Assembly: GCA_036351435.1 (NCBI GenBank) | Contig: JAZBPA010000098.1 | Location: forward strand, 1 to 8,405 | DNA: 8,405 nt | DNA from: JAAUQA01 sp036351435 | GTDB lineage: Bacteria; Pseudomonadota; Gammaproteobacteria; Competibacterales; Competibacteraceae | Direction of reading: 5' to 3' | In this document: positions 1 to 6,019 of the stretch, one piece after another | Layout of the letters: the number at the start of each line of letters is the position of its first letter | How positions within the stretch are numbered: position 1 is the stretch's first letter | Translations under genes and position numbers: made by a program | The notes under the pieces: generated by a model | Told to the model about the DNA's origin: nothing | Database searches by the model: none | What the model saw: the letters and a program-made list of their open reading frames with translations, nothing else

Positions 1-401
1 CGCTCGGGATGGGCCCGTACGTGCCATTCCAGCACATCCAACAGGGTGTCTGCTTGGATCGGGGCGGATTCTGCCTCGCCCAGCGGTTGGTAACTTAGCT
101 CAGCTTCGCTAACTTGGCCAGGACTGGCTGTAGATGTCAGTATTAGCCGCAACAGCTCGCGAGGGGTCTCCGAAGTTAACGCGGTTTGCGGTAAGTTGAC
201 GGCCAGCGCCTGTTCCAAACGCAGCAACAACTCCGCACGCGTCAAGCTATCCAAGCCGACATCGCGCTCCAGATGACTATCTAGGGTAATTGAAAGCACG
301 CGACCCTGTCGGGTCTCACGCACCAATTCGGTAAGCACCTCAAGCAGTGTGACGACGGTTTGTTCGGCTACTGGAGTGGAATCCGTTGCAGGTGATGCCA
401 T
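1..401 (-). CDS. Acyl carrier domain fused to a probable acyl-AMP ligase (C-terminus off window)
   Basis: Only the first 133 residues are inside the window; the gene continues past the left edge. Residues about 16-90 form an acyl carrier (phosphopantetheine-binding) domain. The attachment motif is GLDSLTRAEL, with Ser52 as the expected site of the 4'-phosphopantetheine arm, followed by a helix rich in Leu and Glu. After a linker of about 30 residues comes LLDVLEWHVRAHPER, which resembles the opening helix of AMP-forming acyl ligases (fatty acyl-AMP/CoA ligase superfamily). The likely role is to activate a fatty acid as acyl-adenylate and load it on its own carrier domain; that is inference, because the adenylation core is not visible. 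The ATG at 401 lies two bases after the stop of the oxidoreductase gene, with no clear ribosome site, so it is probably translated by reinitiation. Downstream domains such as an acyltransferase are possible but unseen. Confidence 0.8.
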   Translation of the reverse strand, partial: MASPATDSTPVAEQTVVTLLEVLTELVRETRQGRVLSITLDSHLERDVGLDSLTRAELLLRLEQALAVNLPQTALTSETPRELLRLILTSTASPGQVSEAELSYQPLGEAESAPIQADTLLDVLEWHVRAHPE

Positions 402-403
402 GT

Positions 404-1444
404 TCAATCGCCGGTCGCAGAGGCAGCGATTTTTTTCGGCCTCTGTTCCTGCTCTCGACGGGTAATGAACATATACTCCAACAGTCGGCTCATCAGACCT
501 CTACCGCTGTATTTCGCTACCTCGCTCAGCGAATAAACCGGGGCTTTACCGGTAATCACATCGGCTACCAATAGCCCGCTTTTGACGGCTGGGCCAATCC
601 CTTCACAGAGGTCGCGCGTTGCCAAACCGGCTGCATCGCCCACGACGAACACATTGTTCAATTGCCCAATTTCCACACCTGAACGCAGATAATAACTGTA
701 CCCGCCCGGCTGGTAAGTGTGATTCTTAATCAAGCCGTTATGCTCCAACATGCGGTTAAAGCAGTTCCAGTGATTCTTAATATCGTCATCGCGCTGTCTT
801 AGCTTGTGCGCCATGCCGCCGATACCCACATTGATAAAACCGTTTTCCTTGGGTACATACCAAGAATAACCGGGCAACCCCTGGTTGAAAAACCACAAAT
901 GGCAATCCGGGTCCTGCCAGTCGTAGGGAAACTCCTCTTCCAGCGTCACTGCCTGTAAAATCTTGGCGCGTGGATTAGCTTCCCGGAACAGGTTGCGGTA
1001 AACCGGACACTGAGTACCGCCTGCGCCGACCAGATAACGGCACCGGTAGCGCTCATCCACGATATAGTCGTCGTTATCCCGGCGGATACGTCGAGCGTAA
1101 TGGGTTTGTACCGGCGCTTCACTACGCGCCAGTAGCCATGCATCGAATTCGTAACGGCGGATGGAATGCTGCACGGTGTTGAGTTTGAAACCCAACCGCC
1201 ATAGGTTCACGTGCAGCCGGTTAAACGTGACCAAGCCCTGCGGATAGTCTGCGAGGTCGAGTTCCAAATCCTGCACCACCTCCGGGGTAATCCAGCCAGC
1301 GCACAATTTAGGACGTGGAAAAGTCTGCCGATCCAACACCAGACAATCCACCCCGTGCCGTCTGAGTTGCCAAGCGCAGCTAGAGCCGGCTGGTCCGCCA
1401 CCGATAATAATCACTTCATGGGCTTGCAACTGACGATTGCTCAT
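404..1444 (-). CDS. FAD-dependent oxidoreductase, geranylgeranyl reductase-like family
   Basis: A 346-residue flavoprotein. The N-terminal Rossmann motif is VIIIGGGPAG (residues 11-20), followed by LVLDR (36-39 region), where the FAD ribose is normally bound. PKLCAG (45-50) matches the Cys-Gly region typical of geranylgeranyl reductase and FixC-like proteins. A second nucleotide motif, YLVGAGG, is at 137-143, and the FAD pyrophosphate motif VVGDAAG is at 267-273, followed by CEGIGPAVKSG. Family members reduce isolated C=C bonds of prenyl chains or hydroxylate/oxidise lipids; the substrate here is unknown. Its ATG overlaps the cfa stop by one base (TGATG), so it is translationally coupled to a lipid-modifying methyltransferase, and the downstream gene carries an acyl carrier domain. 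This favours an acyl-chain substrate over a prenyl one. No signal peptide or clear membrane segment is seen. Family assignment is strong; the reaction is inference. Confidence 0.85.
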   Translation of the reverse strand: MSNRQLQAHEVIIIGGGPAGSSCAWQLRRHGVDCLVLDRQTFPRPKLCAGWITPEVVQDLELDLADYPQGLVTFNRLHVNLWRLGFKLNTVQHSIRRYEFDAWLLARSEAPVQTHYARRIRRDNDDYIVDERYRCRYLVGAGGTQCPVYRNLFREANPRAKILQAVTLEEEFPYDWQDPDCHLWFFNQGLPGYSWYVPKENGFINVGIGGMAHKLRQRDDDIKNHWNCFNRMLEHNGLIKNHTYQPGGYSYYLRSGVEIGQLNNVFVVGDAAGLATRDLCEGIGPAVKSGLLVADVITGKAPVYSLSEVAKYSGRGLMSRLLEYMFITRREQEQRPKKIAASATGD

Positions 1445-2706
1445 CAGCGGTACAGAAACTCCCGAGTCCAGGGAATATCATTATTGTTGAAGCGGTTAAA
1501 TACGACCTGGAACAGCTGAAGTTCTCCGATTCGGAACGTGGTCAAAGATCCGGCAAGATAGAAACGCCAAGCACGAACGAAGTCGGCATCGTACATCTGT
1601 TTAACCTGATCAGCTACTTGCTCGAAACGCGCCAGCCAGTGCTCCAGAGTCTTAGCGTAATGCAGCCGCAAATTCTCCACATCCAGCACCGAAAATCGAG
1701 AAGGTTCGAAGATTGCTTTCATCTCCCCCAAACTCGGCGGATATCCCCCCGGGAATATGCGTTTCTCGATCCAAGCGTTCATGGGCAGCGGGCGATTTCT
1801 ACCGATGGTGTGAATCAGCCCCCGGCCATGGGGTCGCAGACAACGGTCGATCACCTGTCCGAGTTCGTGATAGTGTTTCAGACCCACGTGCTCTAACATG
1901 CCAACAGATACGAATGCGTCGAAATCGCCGCTGATTTCACGGTAATCGCCTTCGATAAATTCGACCTGCCCGGTTAGTCCCTCGGTTTGTGCGCGTTGCC
2001 GAGCAAAGGCAAGTTGCTCTGTGGAAATGTTATAGGCTTTTACCCTGACGCCGAATTGCCGGGCCATGTGCAGCGCCAACGCGCCCCAGCCGCAGCCGGC
2101 TTCCACAACTTCTTCGTCGGGTTGTAGTTGCAACTTGCGACAGACATGGTCGAGTTTAGCAATTTGCGCCGCTTCCAATGTGGCCGTCGGCGTTTGAAAA
2201 TACGCGCAGGTATAGACCATCTGTTCATCCAGCCAGAGCTGATAAAACGCGTTACCGATGTCGTAATGATGATGGATATTTTCCCGTGCGCGTGCCAAGG
2301 TATTGGGTCGCAGCATGTAGAGCTGTGACAAGCGCTTCATCCAGGCACTGCGTTTTGCGAAATCCGGTAGTGCCTGTTGAACAACTTCCAGAAAGTCGAC
2401 TAGATCGCCCTCCACAGAAAGCCGCCCGGCGCTGTACAGCTCACCGAATTGTAAATCCGGCTGCAGGAGTAATTTGAATAACGCAGCACGATCGTGGATC
2501 TGCATACCCGCTAATGGTGTCGATACGGGGCAGACCTGGCGGCCATCCCATAATCCCACCAGAATCGGTGGATTACCTGCGGCTTTCAGCAACGTACGCA
2601 GCAACCTAACTTCGAGCCCGAGAGCTTGCGCGCTAACTGCTTGAGAGGATGACTCCGTAGCGTGTTCAGAAGAGCAAGAAAACAATTCAATGTCGTTTCG
2701 GTTCAT
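1444..2706 (-). CDS. cfa: Cyclopropane-fatty-acyl-phospholipid synthase
   Basis: A SAM-dependent methyltransferase of the CFA synthase family, about 420 residues (E. coli Cfa is 382). It is expected to add a methylene bridge, or a methyl branch in some relatives, to the double bond of membrane-lipid acyl chains. Visible family features, numbered from the ATG: an N-terminal lipid-binding region with FGELYSAGRLSVEGDL (about 87-102), HHYDIGNAFY (about 146-155), YTCAYF with the conserved Cys near 167, the SAM-binding loop AGCGWG (about 203-208), EHVG with the conserved Glu near 272, and IHTIGRN near 298-304. The C-terminal segment TTFRIGELQLFQVVF is also typical. The position of the non-essential E. 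coli Cys354 appears to be Ser here. Two start codons are adjacent (GTG at 2709, ATG at 2706); the ATG is preferred because GGAGGAA lies eight bases before it. It is the first gene of a coupled operon with the flavoprotein and the acyl carrier protein. Confidence 0.93.
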   Translation of the reverse strand: MNRNDIELFSCSSEHATESSSQAVSAQALGLEVRLLRTLLKAAGNPPILVGLWDGRQVCPVSTPLAGMQIHDRAALFKLLLQPDLQFGELYSAGRLSVEGDLVDFLEVVQQALPDFAKRSAWMKRLSQLYMLRPNTLARARENIHHHYDIGNAFYQLWLDEQMVYTCAYFQTPTATLEAAQIAKLDHVCRKLQLQPDEEVVEAGCGWGALALHMARQFGVRVKAYNISTEQLAFARQRAQTEGLTGQVEFIEGDYREISGDFDAFVSVGMLEHVGLKHYHELGQVIDRCLRPHGRGLIHTIGRNRPLPMNAWIEKRIFPGGYPPSLGEMKAIFEPSRFSVLDVENLRLHYAKTLEHWLARFEQVADQVKQMYDADFVRAWRFYLAGSLTTFRIGELQLFQVVFNRFNNNDIPWTREFLYR

Positions 2707-2714
2707 CACACGGC

Positions 2715-2721
2715 TTCCTCC
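2715..2721 (-). promoter_or_regulatory. Ribosome binding site of cfa
   Basis: The minus strand reads GGAGGAA, a near-perfect Shine-Dalgarno sequence. It is eight bases from the ATG at 2706 and five from the alternative GTG at 2709, which supports the ATG as the main start. Confidence 0.75.
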
Positions 2722-2759
2722 GAGTGGTCAAACTCGATGGTTAACGGTTGATGTCGACA

Positions 2760-2765
2760 AGTATA
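2760..2765 (-). promoter_or_regulatory. Possible -10 element for the cfa operon
   Basis: The minus strand reads TATACT, five of six matches to the sigma-70 -10 consensus, about 54 bases before the cfa start. No convincing -35 hexamer is found 16-18 bases upstream, where the arm of an inverted repeat lies instead. TATACT is also compatible with a stationary-phase sigma factor, which drives cfa in E. coli. This is a weak prediction. Confidence 0.25.
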
Positions 2766-2771
2766 AACCCA

Positions 2772-2801
2772 AGGGTGATCGCAGTGCTGCTTGATCACCC
2801 T
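2772..2801 (-). terminator. Inverted repeat downstream of the DUF465 gene, possible terminator
   Basis: AGGGTGATC (2772-2780) and GATCACCCT (2793-2801) form a perfect nine-base-pair stem with a 12-base loop. It starts 22 bases after the stop of the DUF465 gene on the minus strand. The tail after the stem reads TTGGGTTTATAC, only moderately U-rich, so termination would be partial. The perfect symmetry also allows an operator for the cfa operon, whose possible -10 lies just downstream. Confidence 0.45.
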
Positions 2802-2823
2802 ATTCGTAACGGGATAAAGCCAA

Positions 2824-3069
2824 TCAGGCTTCGACGCTTCTTAACAGGGTGTAGAGTTGATCTTTGAGGTGTAACCGCTGCTTTTTGAGATCTTCGGTGT
2901 AGAAATCAGACGGTGTTTCTAAACCAGCTTCAATACGTTCTACTTCACGGTTAACGCGATGATAGTCGTCGAACAATTCAGCAAAATGGTCATCATTGGT
3001 TCTAAGCACCTTGATTTGTTCTTGATACTCGGGTAGCTCATGGAAAAGATCGTGATTTTCACCTAACAT
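2824..3069 (-). CDS. YdcH/DUF465 family small coiled-coil protein
   Basis: An 81-residue soluble, highly charged and mostly helical protein. It matches the YdcH/DUF465 family: an N-terminal HDLFHELPEY motif (about 6-15), the central DDHFAELFDDYHRVNREV region (about 26-43), and a C-terminal LKKQRLHLKDQLYTLL helix (about 61-76). The spacing of hydrophobic residues suggests two antiparallel helices or a short coiled coil. E. coli YdcH is 74 residues, so the length is normal. The function of the family is not established. The ATG at 3069 is chosen over an upstream in-frame TTG at 3090 because AGGAGA lies seven bases before the ATG. The gene is divergent from the entericidin-like gene and appears monocistronic, since an inverted repeat follows it. 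Confidence 0.88.
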   Translation of the reverse strand: MLGENHDLFHELPEYQEQIKVLRTNDDHFAELFDDYHRVNREVERIEAGLETPSDFYTEDLKKQRLHLKDQLYTLLRSVEA

Positions 3070-3076
3070 CGAAAAC

Positions 3077-3082
3077 TCTCCT
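3077..3082 (-). promoter_or_regulatory. Ribosome binding site of the DUF465 gene
   Basis: The minus strand reads AGGAGA seven bases before the ATG at 3069. It decides the start: the upstream in-frame TTG at 3090 would place this site inside the coding region. Confidence 0.75.
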
Positions 3083-3240
3083 GCGGTCAATCTAATAATT
3101 CGCTCTCGACGGCCTGTTAGAAACCGCCGACGGTTGTTGGCGTTAGCAACTATTATTATTTACCACCCATCGGCGTGATGCCACATCCGAACGTGATTAC
3201 CCATCATCCGCTTCGCTCGAATTGTCGACGTGCGTTGCGC

Positions 3241-3246
3241 TATGAT
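3241..3246 (+). promoter_or_regulatory. Possible -10 element of the entericidin-like gene
   Basis: TATGAT, preceded by C, is a five-of-six match to the -10 consensus and lies 36 bases before the ATG. No good -35 hexamer is seen at 17 bases. A C just before the hexamer with a poor -35 is compatible with a stationary-phase (sigma-S) promoter, as known for ecnB in E. coli. The assignment is tentative. Confidence 0.35.
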
Positions 3247-3270
3247 AGTTTTCCATCATCATTATATTTA

Positions 3271-3276
3271 GGAGAG
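3271..3276 (+). promoter_or_regulatory. Ribosome binding site of the entericidin-like gene
   Basis: GGAGAG lies six bases before the ATG at 3283. It selects this start over an in-frame ATG at 3175 that would add 36 residues unlike any signal peptide. Confidence 0.75.
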
Positions 3277-3282
3277 CTTGCC

Positions 3283-3438
3283 ATGTTCGCTAGCAAACGC
3301 CGTGCACTGCTTTTATTAGCACTGGCCTTAGTTTTGCCGGGTTTGGCCGCCTGTAATACGATTAAAGGCGCTGGTCAGGACCTCGGTGCTGCTGGTGAGG
3401 CGATAGAGGAAAAAGCCGAGCAGAAAAAGAAATATTGA
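3283..3438 (+). CDS. Entericidin A/B family lipoprotein
   Basis: A 51-residue small lipoprotein. Residues 1-7 are basic (KRR at 5-7), 8-20 form a hydrophobic Leu/Ala segment, and LAAC at 21-24 is the lipobox, with Cys24 the expected lipidated residue after signal peptidase II cleavage. The mature part begins CNTIKGAGQDLGAAGEAI, which matches the entericidin signature (CNT, then Gly-x-Gly-x-Asp, then Gly and Ile). It ends in a charged EEKAEQKKKY tail. In E. coli, entericidins A and B form a small antidote/toxin lipoprotein pair affecting cell lysis in stationary phase. Here there is only one copy, so toxin or antidote identity cannot be told. Many gammaproteobacteria carry a lone copy whose role is unclear. 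It is convergent with the GH13 gene at 3496. Confidence 0.85.
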   Translation: MFASKRRALLLLALALVLPGLAACNTIKGAGQDLGAAGEAIEEKAEQKKKY

Positions 3439-3449
3439 CCCAGTTGATG

Positions 3450-3485
3450 CCCTGGCTTTTCTCCTGCAACCGAAAAAAGCTAGGG
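3450..3485. terminator. Inverted repeat between convergent genes, possible bidirectional terminator
   Basis: CCCTGGCTTTT (3450-3460) can pair with AAAAGCTAGGG (3475-3485) over 11 base pairs, including one G-U pair, around a 14-base loop. It sits between the entericidin-like stop (3438) and the GH13 stop (3496), where a shared transcription end is expected. The G/C pairs are on the outside of the stem and the A/T pairs near the loop, and neither strand has a strong U tract after the stem. It is therefore not a textbook intrinsic terminator. Confidence 0.35.
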
Positions 3486-3495
3486 CGGGAGTTGT

Positions 3496-4767
3496 TTATT
3501 CGGTCACCAGCACGATCATTTGCGCGGGTTCCAATTTCCGGGTGAACGGCCTGGGAATGACCGCCATAGGCTGCTCCGGTGAGACATCGCGTAACGGAGC
3601 GCCGCTGCCCAATAAGGCGTTCAGCGTATCCACCTGGAATGTTTGGGGTTGCTGAGTCCCTTTATTGGCGATGAGCAACGCCTCTTGATCAGAGTCCTCA
3701 GCACCTTTCCACAGCACCAGTACGCCCGGATTACGCGTCTTCAAGACCCGAGTGGGGCATTCCTGCCGGAAAACCGCATGGTTTTTCTTCAATTGATTGA
3801 CTTGGGTGATGAAATCGCACAGATCGACGTTCGGCTCTTCCCAGTCTTCGGGTCGGGTATCGACCACGTGCAACGGCTTGCGAAAGCCGAATTCAAAACC
3901 GATCGGCATCATCACTCCTTTGGAAAATAAGGCCGCCAATAAATAACGTTGCTTAATAGCCGCTATGTTGCCGTTGGTTTCCGCAAACAGCCGTTCGGTA
4001 TCGTGACTTTCCGGAAAACCAATAGAGGGAGCGATTTTGCGCGTCAAGTTGTATTGCTTTAACAGCCAATCACCTTCCAGATCCCACCATTTGACGCTGT
4101 TAAAAATATAATCAAAGCCGGCCTGGGCGGTTTGCTTAGTCTGGGCCGGGGTACAGCCCAGCGTCTCGGCGGCGAACACGGCGTCCGGGCAACGCTTTTT
4201 GACATCTTTGATCAACCGTTTCCAGAGCGCGCCGGGGATTTGATAGGCAGCATCGCAGCGGAAGCCTTTGAACCCGAGTTCCAGCAGATAGTCCACGACA
4301 CTGCGAAGATACTTGTATAGCCCTTCCGGGTCGGTGGTTTTTTGGTGTGCAAAGCTGACCAAATCACCCCATACCACTTTTTTGGTGTTGTTGTCCTCGA
4401 AACAAAACGGATGGGCTAGGCTGCCGTCCTTTTCATGTTGAAACCATTCTGGATGTCGTTGAACCAGCGCGGAGTCGGTAGCGCAATGGTTAATCACCAA
4501 ATCAACCATCATCTTGACCCCTCGCTGCTCAGCCGCAGCAATAGCGTCCTTTAATTGCTGTTCTGGATCACGCGAGTCGTTCGGATCGACCAACCGCCGA
4601 TCCAATTGAAAGTAATCAGCGATGGAATACAAGCTGCCGGAACCGCCCGACTGTTGCACGGGATTGACGAAAATCCAATCGAAGGCCATACCGGCGGCCC
4701 GTTCGATATGTTTTTCCCAGCTTCCGAACGGGCCAGCCAGGAGTGGGAATAAGTTATAACAAATCAT
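3496..4767 (-). CDS. GH13 alpha-amylase-family enzyme, GlgE-like core (downstream paralog)
   Basis: A 423-residue alpha-amylase-family enzyme expected to hydrolyse or transfer alpha-1,4-glucosyl units. Numbered from one residue upstream of the chosen ATG: DWIFVNP at about 31-37, region I MVDLVINH with Asp90 and His95, region II GFRCDAAY with the nucleophile Asp173, region III AAETLG with the acid/base Glu202, and region IV ESHDTE with His256 and Asp257. The full catalytic machinery is therefore present. A short C-terminal beta domain ends in LEPAQMIVLVTE. The opening residues and the GSLYSIADYF segment resemble GlgE-type maltosyltransferases, but the extra N-terminal domains of GlgE are missing. 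No signal peptide is seen, so it is likely cytoplasmic. The ATG at 4767 is preferred to an adjacent TTG at 4770; GGAAAA upstream gives normal spacing. It is the last gene of the glucan operon and a close paralog of the GH13 gene at 7520. Confidence 0.88.
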   Translation of the reverse strand: MICYNLFPLLAGPFGSWEKHIERAAGMAFDWIFVNPVQQSGGSGSLYSIADYFQLDRRLVDPNDSRDPEQQLKDAIAAAEQRGVKMMVDLVINHCATDSALVQRHPEWFQHEKDGSLAHPFCFEDNNTKKVVWGDLVSFAHQKTTDPEGLYKYLRSVVDYLLELGFKGFRCDAAYQIPGALWKRLIKDVKKRCPDAVFAAETLGCTPAQTKQTAQAGFDYIFNSVKWWDLEGDWLLKQYNLTRKIAPSIGFPESHDTERLFAETNGNIAAIKQRYLLAALFSKGVMMPIGFEFGFRKPLHVVDTRPEDWEEPNVDLCDFITQVNQLKKNHAVFRQECPTRVLKTRNPGVLVLWKGAEDSDQEALLIANKGTQQPQTFQVDTLNALLGSGAPLRDVSPEQPMAVIPRPFTRKLEPAQMIVLVTE

Positions 4768-4810
4768 CAAGTTTTCCGCAGGTCAGTTGGATCAGGAGTC
4801 CGCTACCCGG

Positions 4811-6001
4811 CTAGCTCGGGTGAAATAATGCCTCAGCCTGCTGCAGATGGTAACAGGCCGAATCTAAATCGCTGTGGCAACGCGGTACCCAGGTATCGCC
4901 CCAAAAGAAATGGCAACTGGTTTCGGCGCGAAGCAAGTGCCAGAGCGCTTCATCCAGATGATAAAACAAATCACCGTGATGCAGTCCCAGTTCCTCGGCA
5001 TGTAAGCGCGTTTGCTGGATGGCTTGACTGATTTCCGAGACCCGAGCCAGTGCTGTCTGTTGCAGCGGAGAACCGGTCCATTGTAAAAAACCCTTGCCGT
5101 TATGCCAGCCGGTGTTCCAAGCGCCTGGGCCGATATTGACCTCGCCGTGAACTCCGTATTGTTGCAGGTAATCGCCGATAAAAATCGGTTTGACCGGGCT
5201 GGTTCCGGCCCGCACCATCTCCAAGAAACGCTGATAGAACCCAGTCCAGAAGTTACTGCCAGGTGTCATGTTGCGAAACCAGTTGCCGTTCTCACCGGTC
5301 GAGCAGGTAGTCACCAGCGGCACAAAGTCGCACCCTAGGGTTTGATCGTCCACATGATCAATAAACCATAACGCATCCATGCCGGATTCCTGAGCATTGG
5401 ATAAGGTTCGATCACGCACGATAACAGTGATCTGTTCGCCGTTAAACCGCGCAGTATGCGGACGATATAGCAGTTCCTGCCAACTCATCGGTGTCACTGC
5501 TTCCACATGCTCGCTATCGACTAACACATACTGGTAACCTAGTCGTTTGAGTAGCGGGATCAACTCCATGCAAAATCCCATTTCCGGTGGCCAAAACCCC
5601 GGGAAATGCCCACGACTGAACACATGCCGGGCAATACCCTGCCAACGGATTAACTGCTCTTCCCAGTCCAAAGTTGGAATCAAAGGCAATACCGGATGGT
5701 AGTAACCGCTGCCGAGTATTTCGAAAATCCGAGTGTTTTGCAGATGCTCTAGCAACGCACCGCAATCGATAGTGCCGTAAACTCGATTCTGAAACACCGG
5801 ATGTGATAGCGTTTCCAACAAGGTGCCGGAAGGCGCCAGATGCACCCGTGCCACATCTTCAAACTGCCACAGTGAACGGGGTATGCGATCTAGCGCAAGC
5901 AGAATTTCCTTAGCTTCCCAATCGTTGTTCGCCAGTAAATGCTCCAAATTACCCGGCGGCTGATGCAAACTGAGGACCAGCGCATGGAAAATGTCCGTCA
6001 T
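4811..6001 (-). CDS. GH57 glycoside hydrolase-family protein with altered acid/base site
   Basis: A 396-residue GH57 protein. Conserved region 1 is LSLHQPP (10-16). Region 2 is GSGYYHPVLPLIP (97-109). Region 3 is GFWPPEMGF (135-143), with Glu140 at the nucleophile position. Region 4 reads CSTGENGNWF (233-242). Other GH57 enzymes have Asp-Gly-Glu-Asn here, with Asp as the general acid/base, but this protein has Thr235, encoded by ACC. The C-terminal helix carries AETSCHFFWGDTW (359-371), matching the end of the neighbouring GH57. GH57 enzymes act on alpha-glucans (amylase, branching enzyme or 4-alpha-glucanotransferase types); which type this is cannot be told. If Thr235 is real and unreplaced, activity may be reduced or the protein may be a binding or regulatory partner. 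The ATG at 6001 is 18 bases after the upstream GH57 stop, with GGAA seven bases before it. No signal peptide is seen. Confidence 0.85.
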   Translation of the reverse strand: MTDIFHALVLSLHQPPGNLEHLLANNDWEAKEILLALDRIPRSLWQFEDVARVHLAPSGTLLETLSHPVFQNRVYGTIDCGALLEHLQNTRIFEILGSGYYHPVLPLIPTLDWEEQLIRWQGIARHVFSRGHFPGFWPPEMGFCMELIPLLKRLGYQYVLVDSEHVEAVTPMSWQELLYRPHTARFNGEQITVIVRDRTLSNAQESGMDALWFIDHVDDQTLGCDFVPLVTTCSTGENGNWFRNMTPGSNFWTGFYQRFLEMVRAGTSPVKPIFIGDYLQQYGVHGEVNIGPGAWNTGWHNGKGFLQWTGSPLQQTALARVSEISQAIQQTRLHAEELGLHHGDLFYHLDEALWHLLRAETSCHFFWGDTWVPRCHSDLDSACYHLQQAEALFHPS

Positions 6002-6019
6002 CTCCCTGTTCCAGCCCCG

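Noticed and set aside
3130..3170. Possible hairpin with T-rich tail (GTTGGCGTTAGCAAC then TATTATTATTT) in the divergent spacer
   Set aside because: The stem is only four to five pairs and no plus-strand gene ends upstream, so there is nothing for it to terminate.
3175..3282. Longer N-terminus for the entericidin-like protein from the ATG at 3175
   Set aside because: The extra 36 residues would precede a good lipoprotein signal and have no hydrophobic character. GGAGAG is correctly placed for the ATG at 3283.
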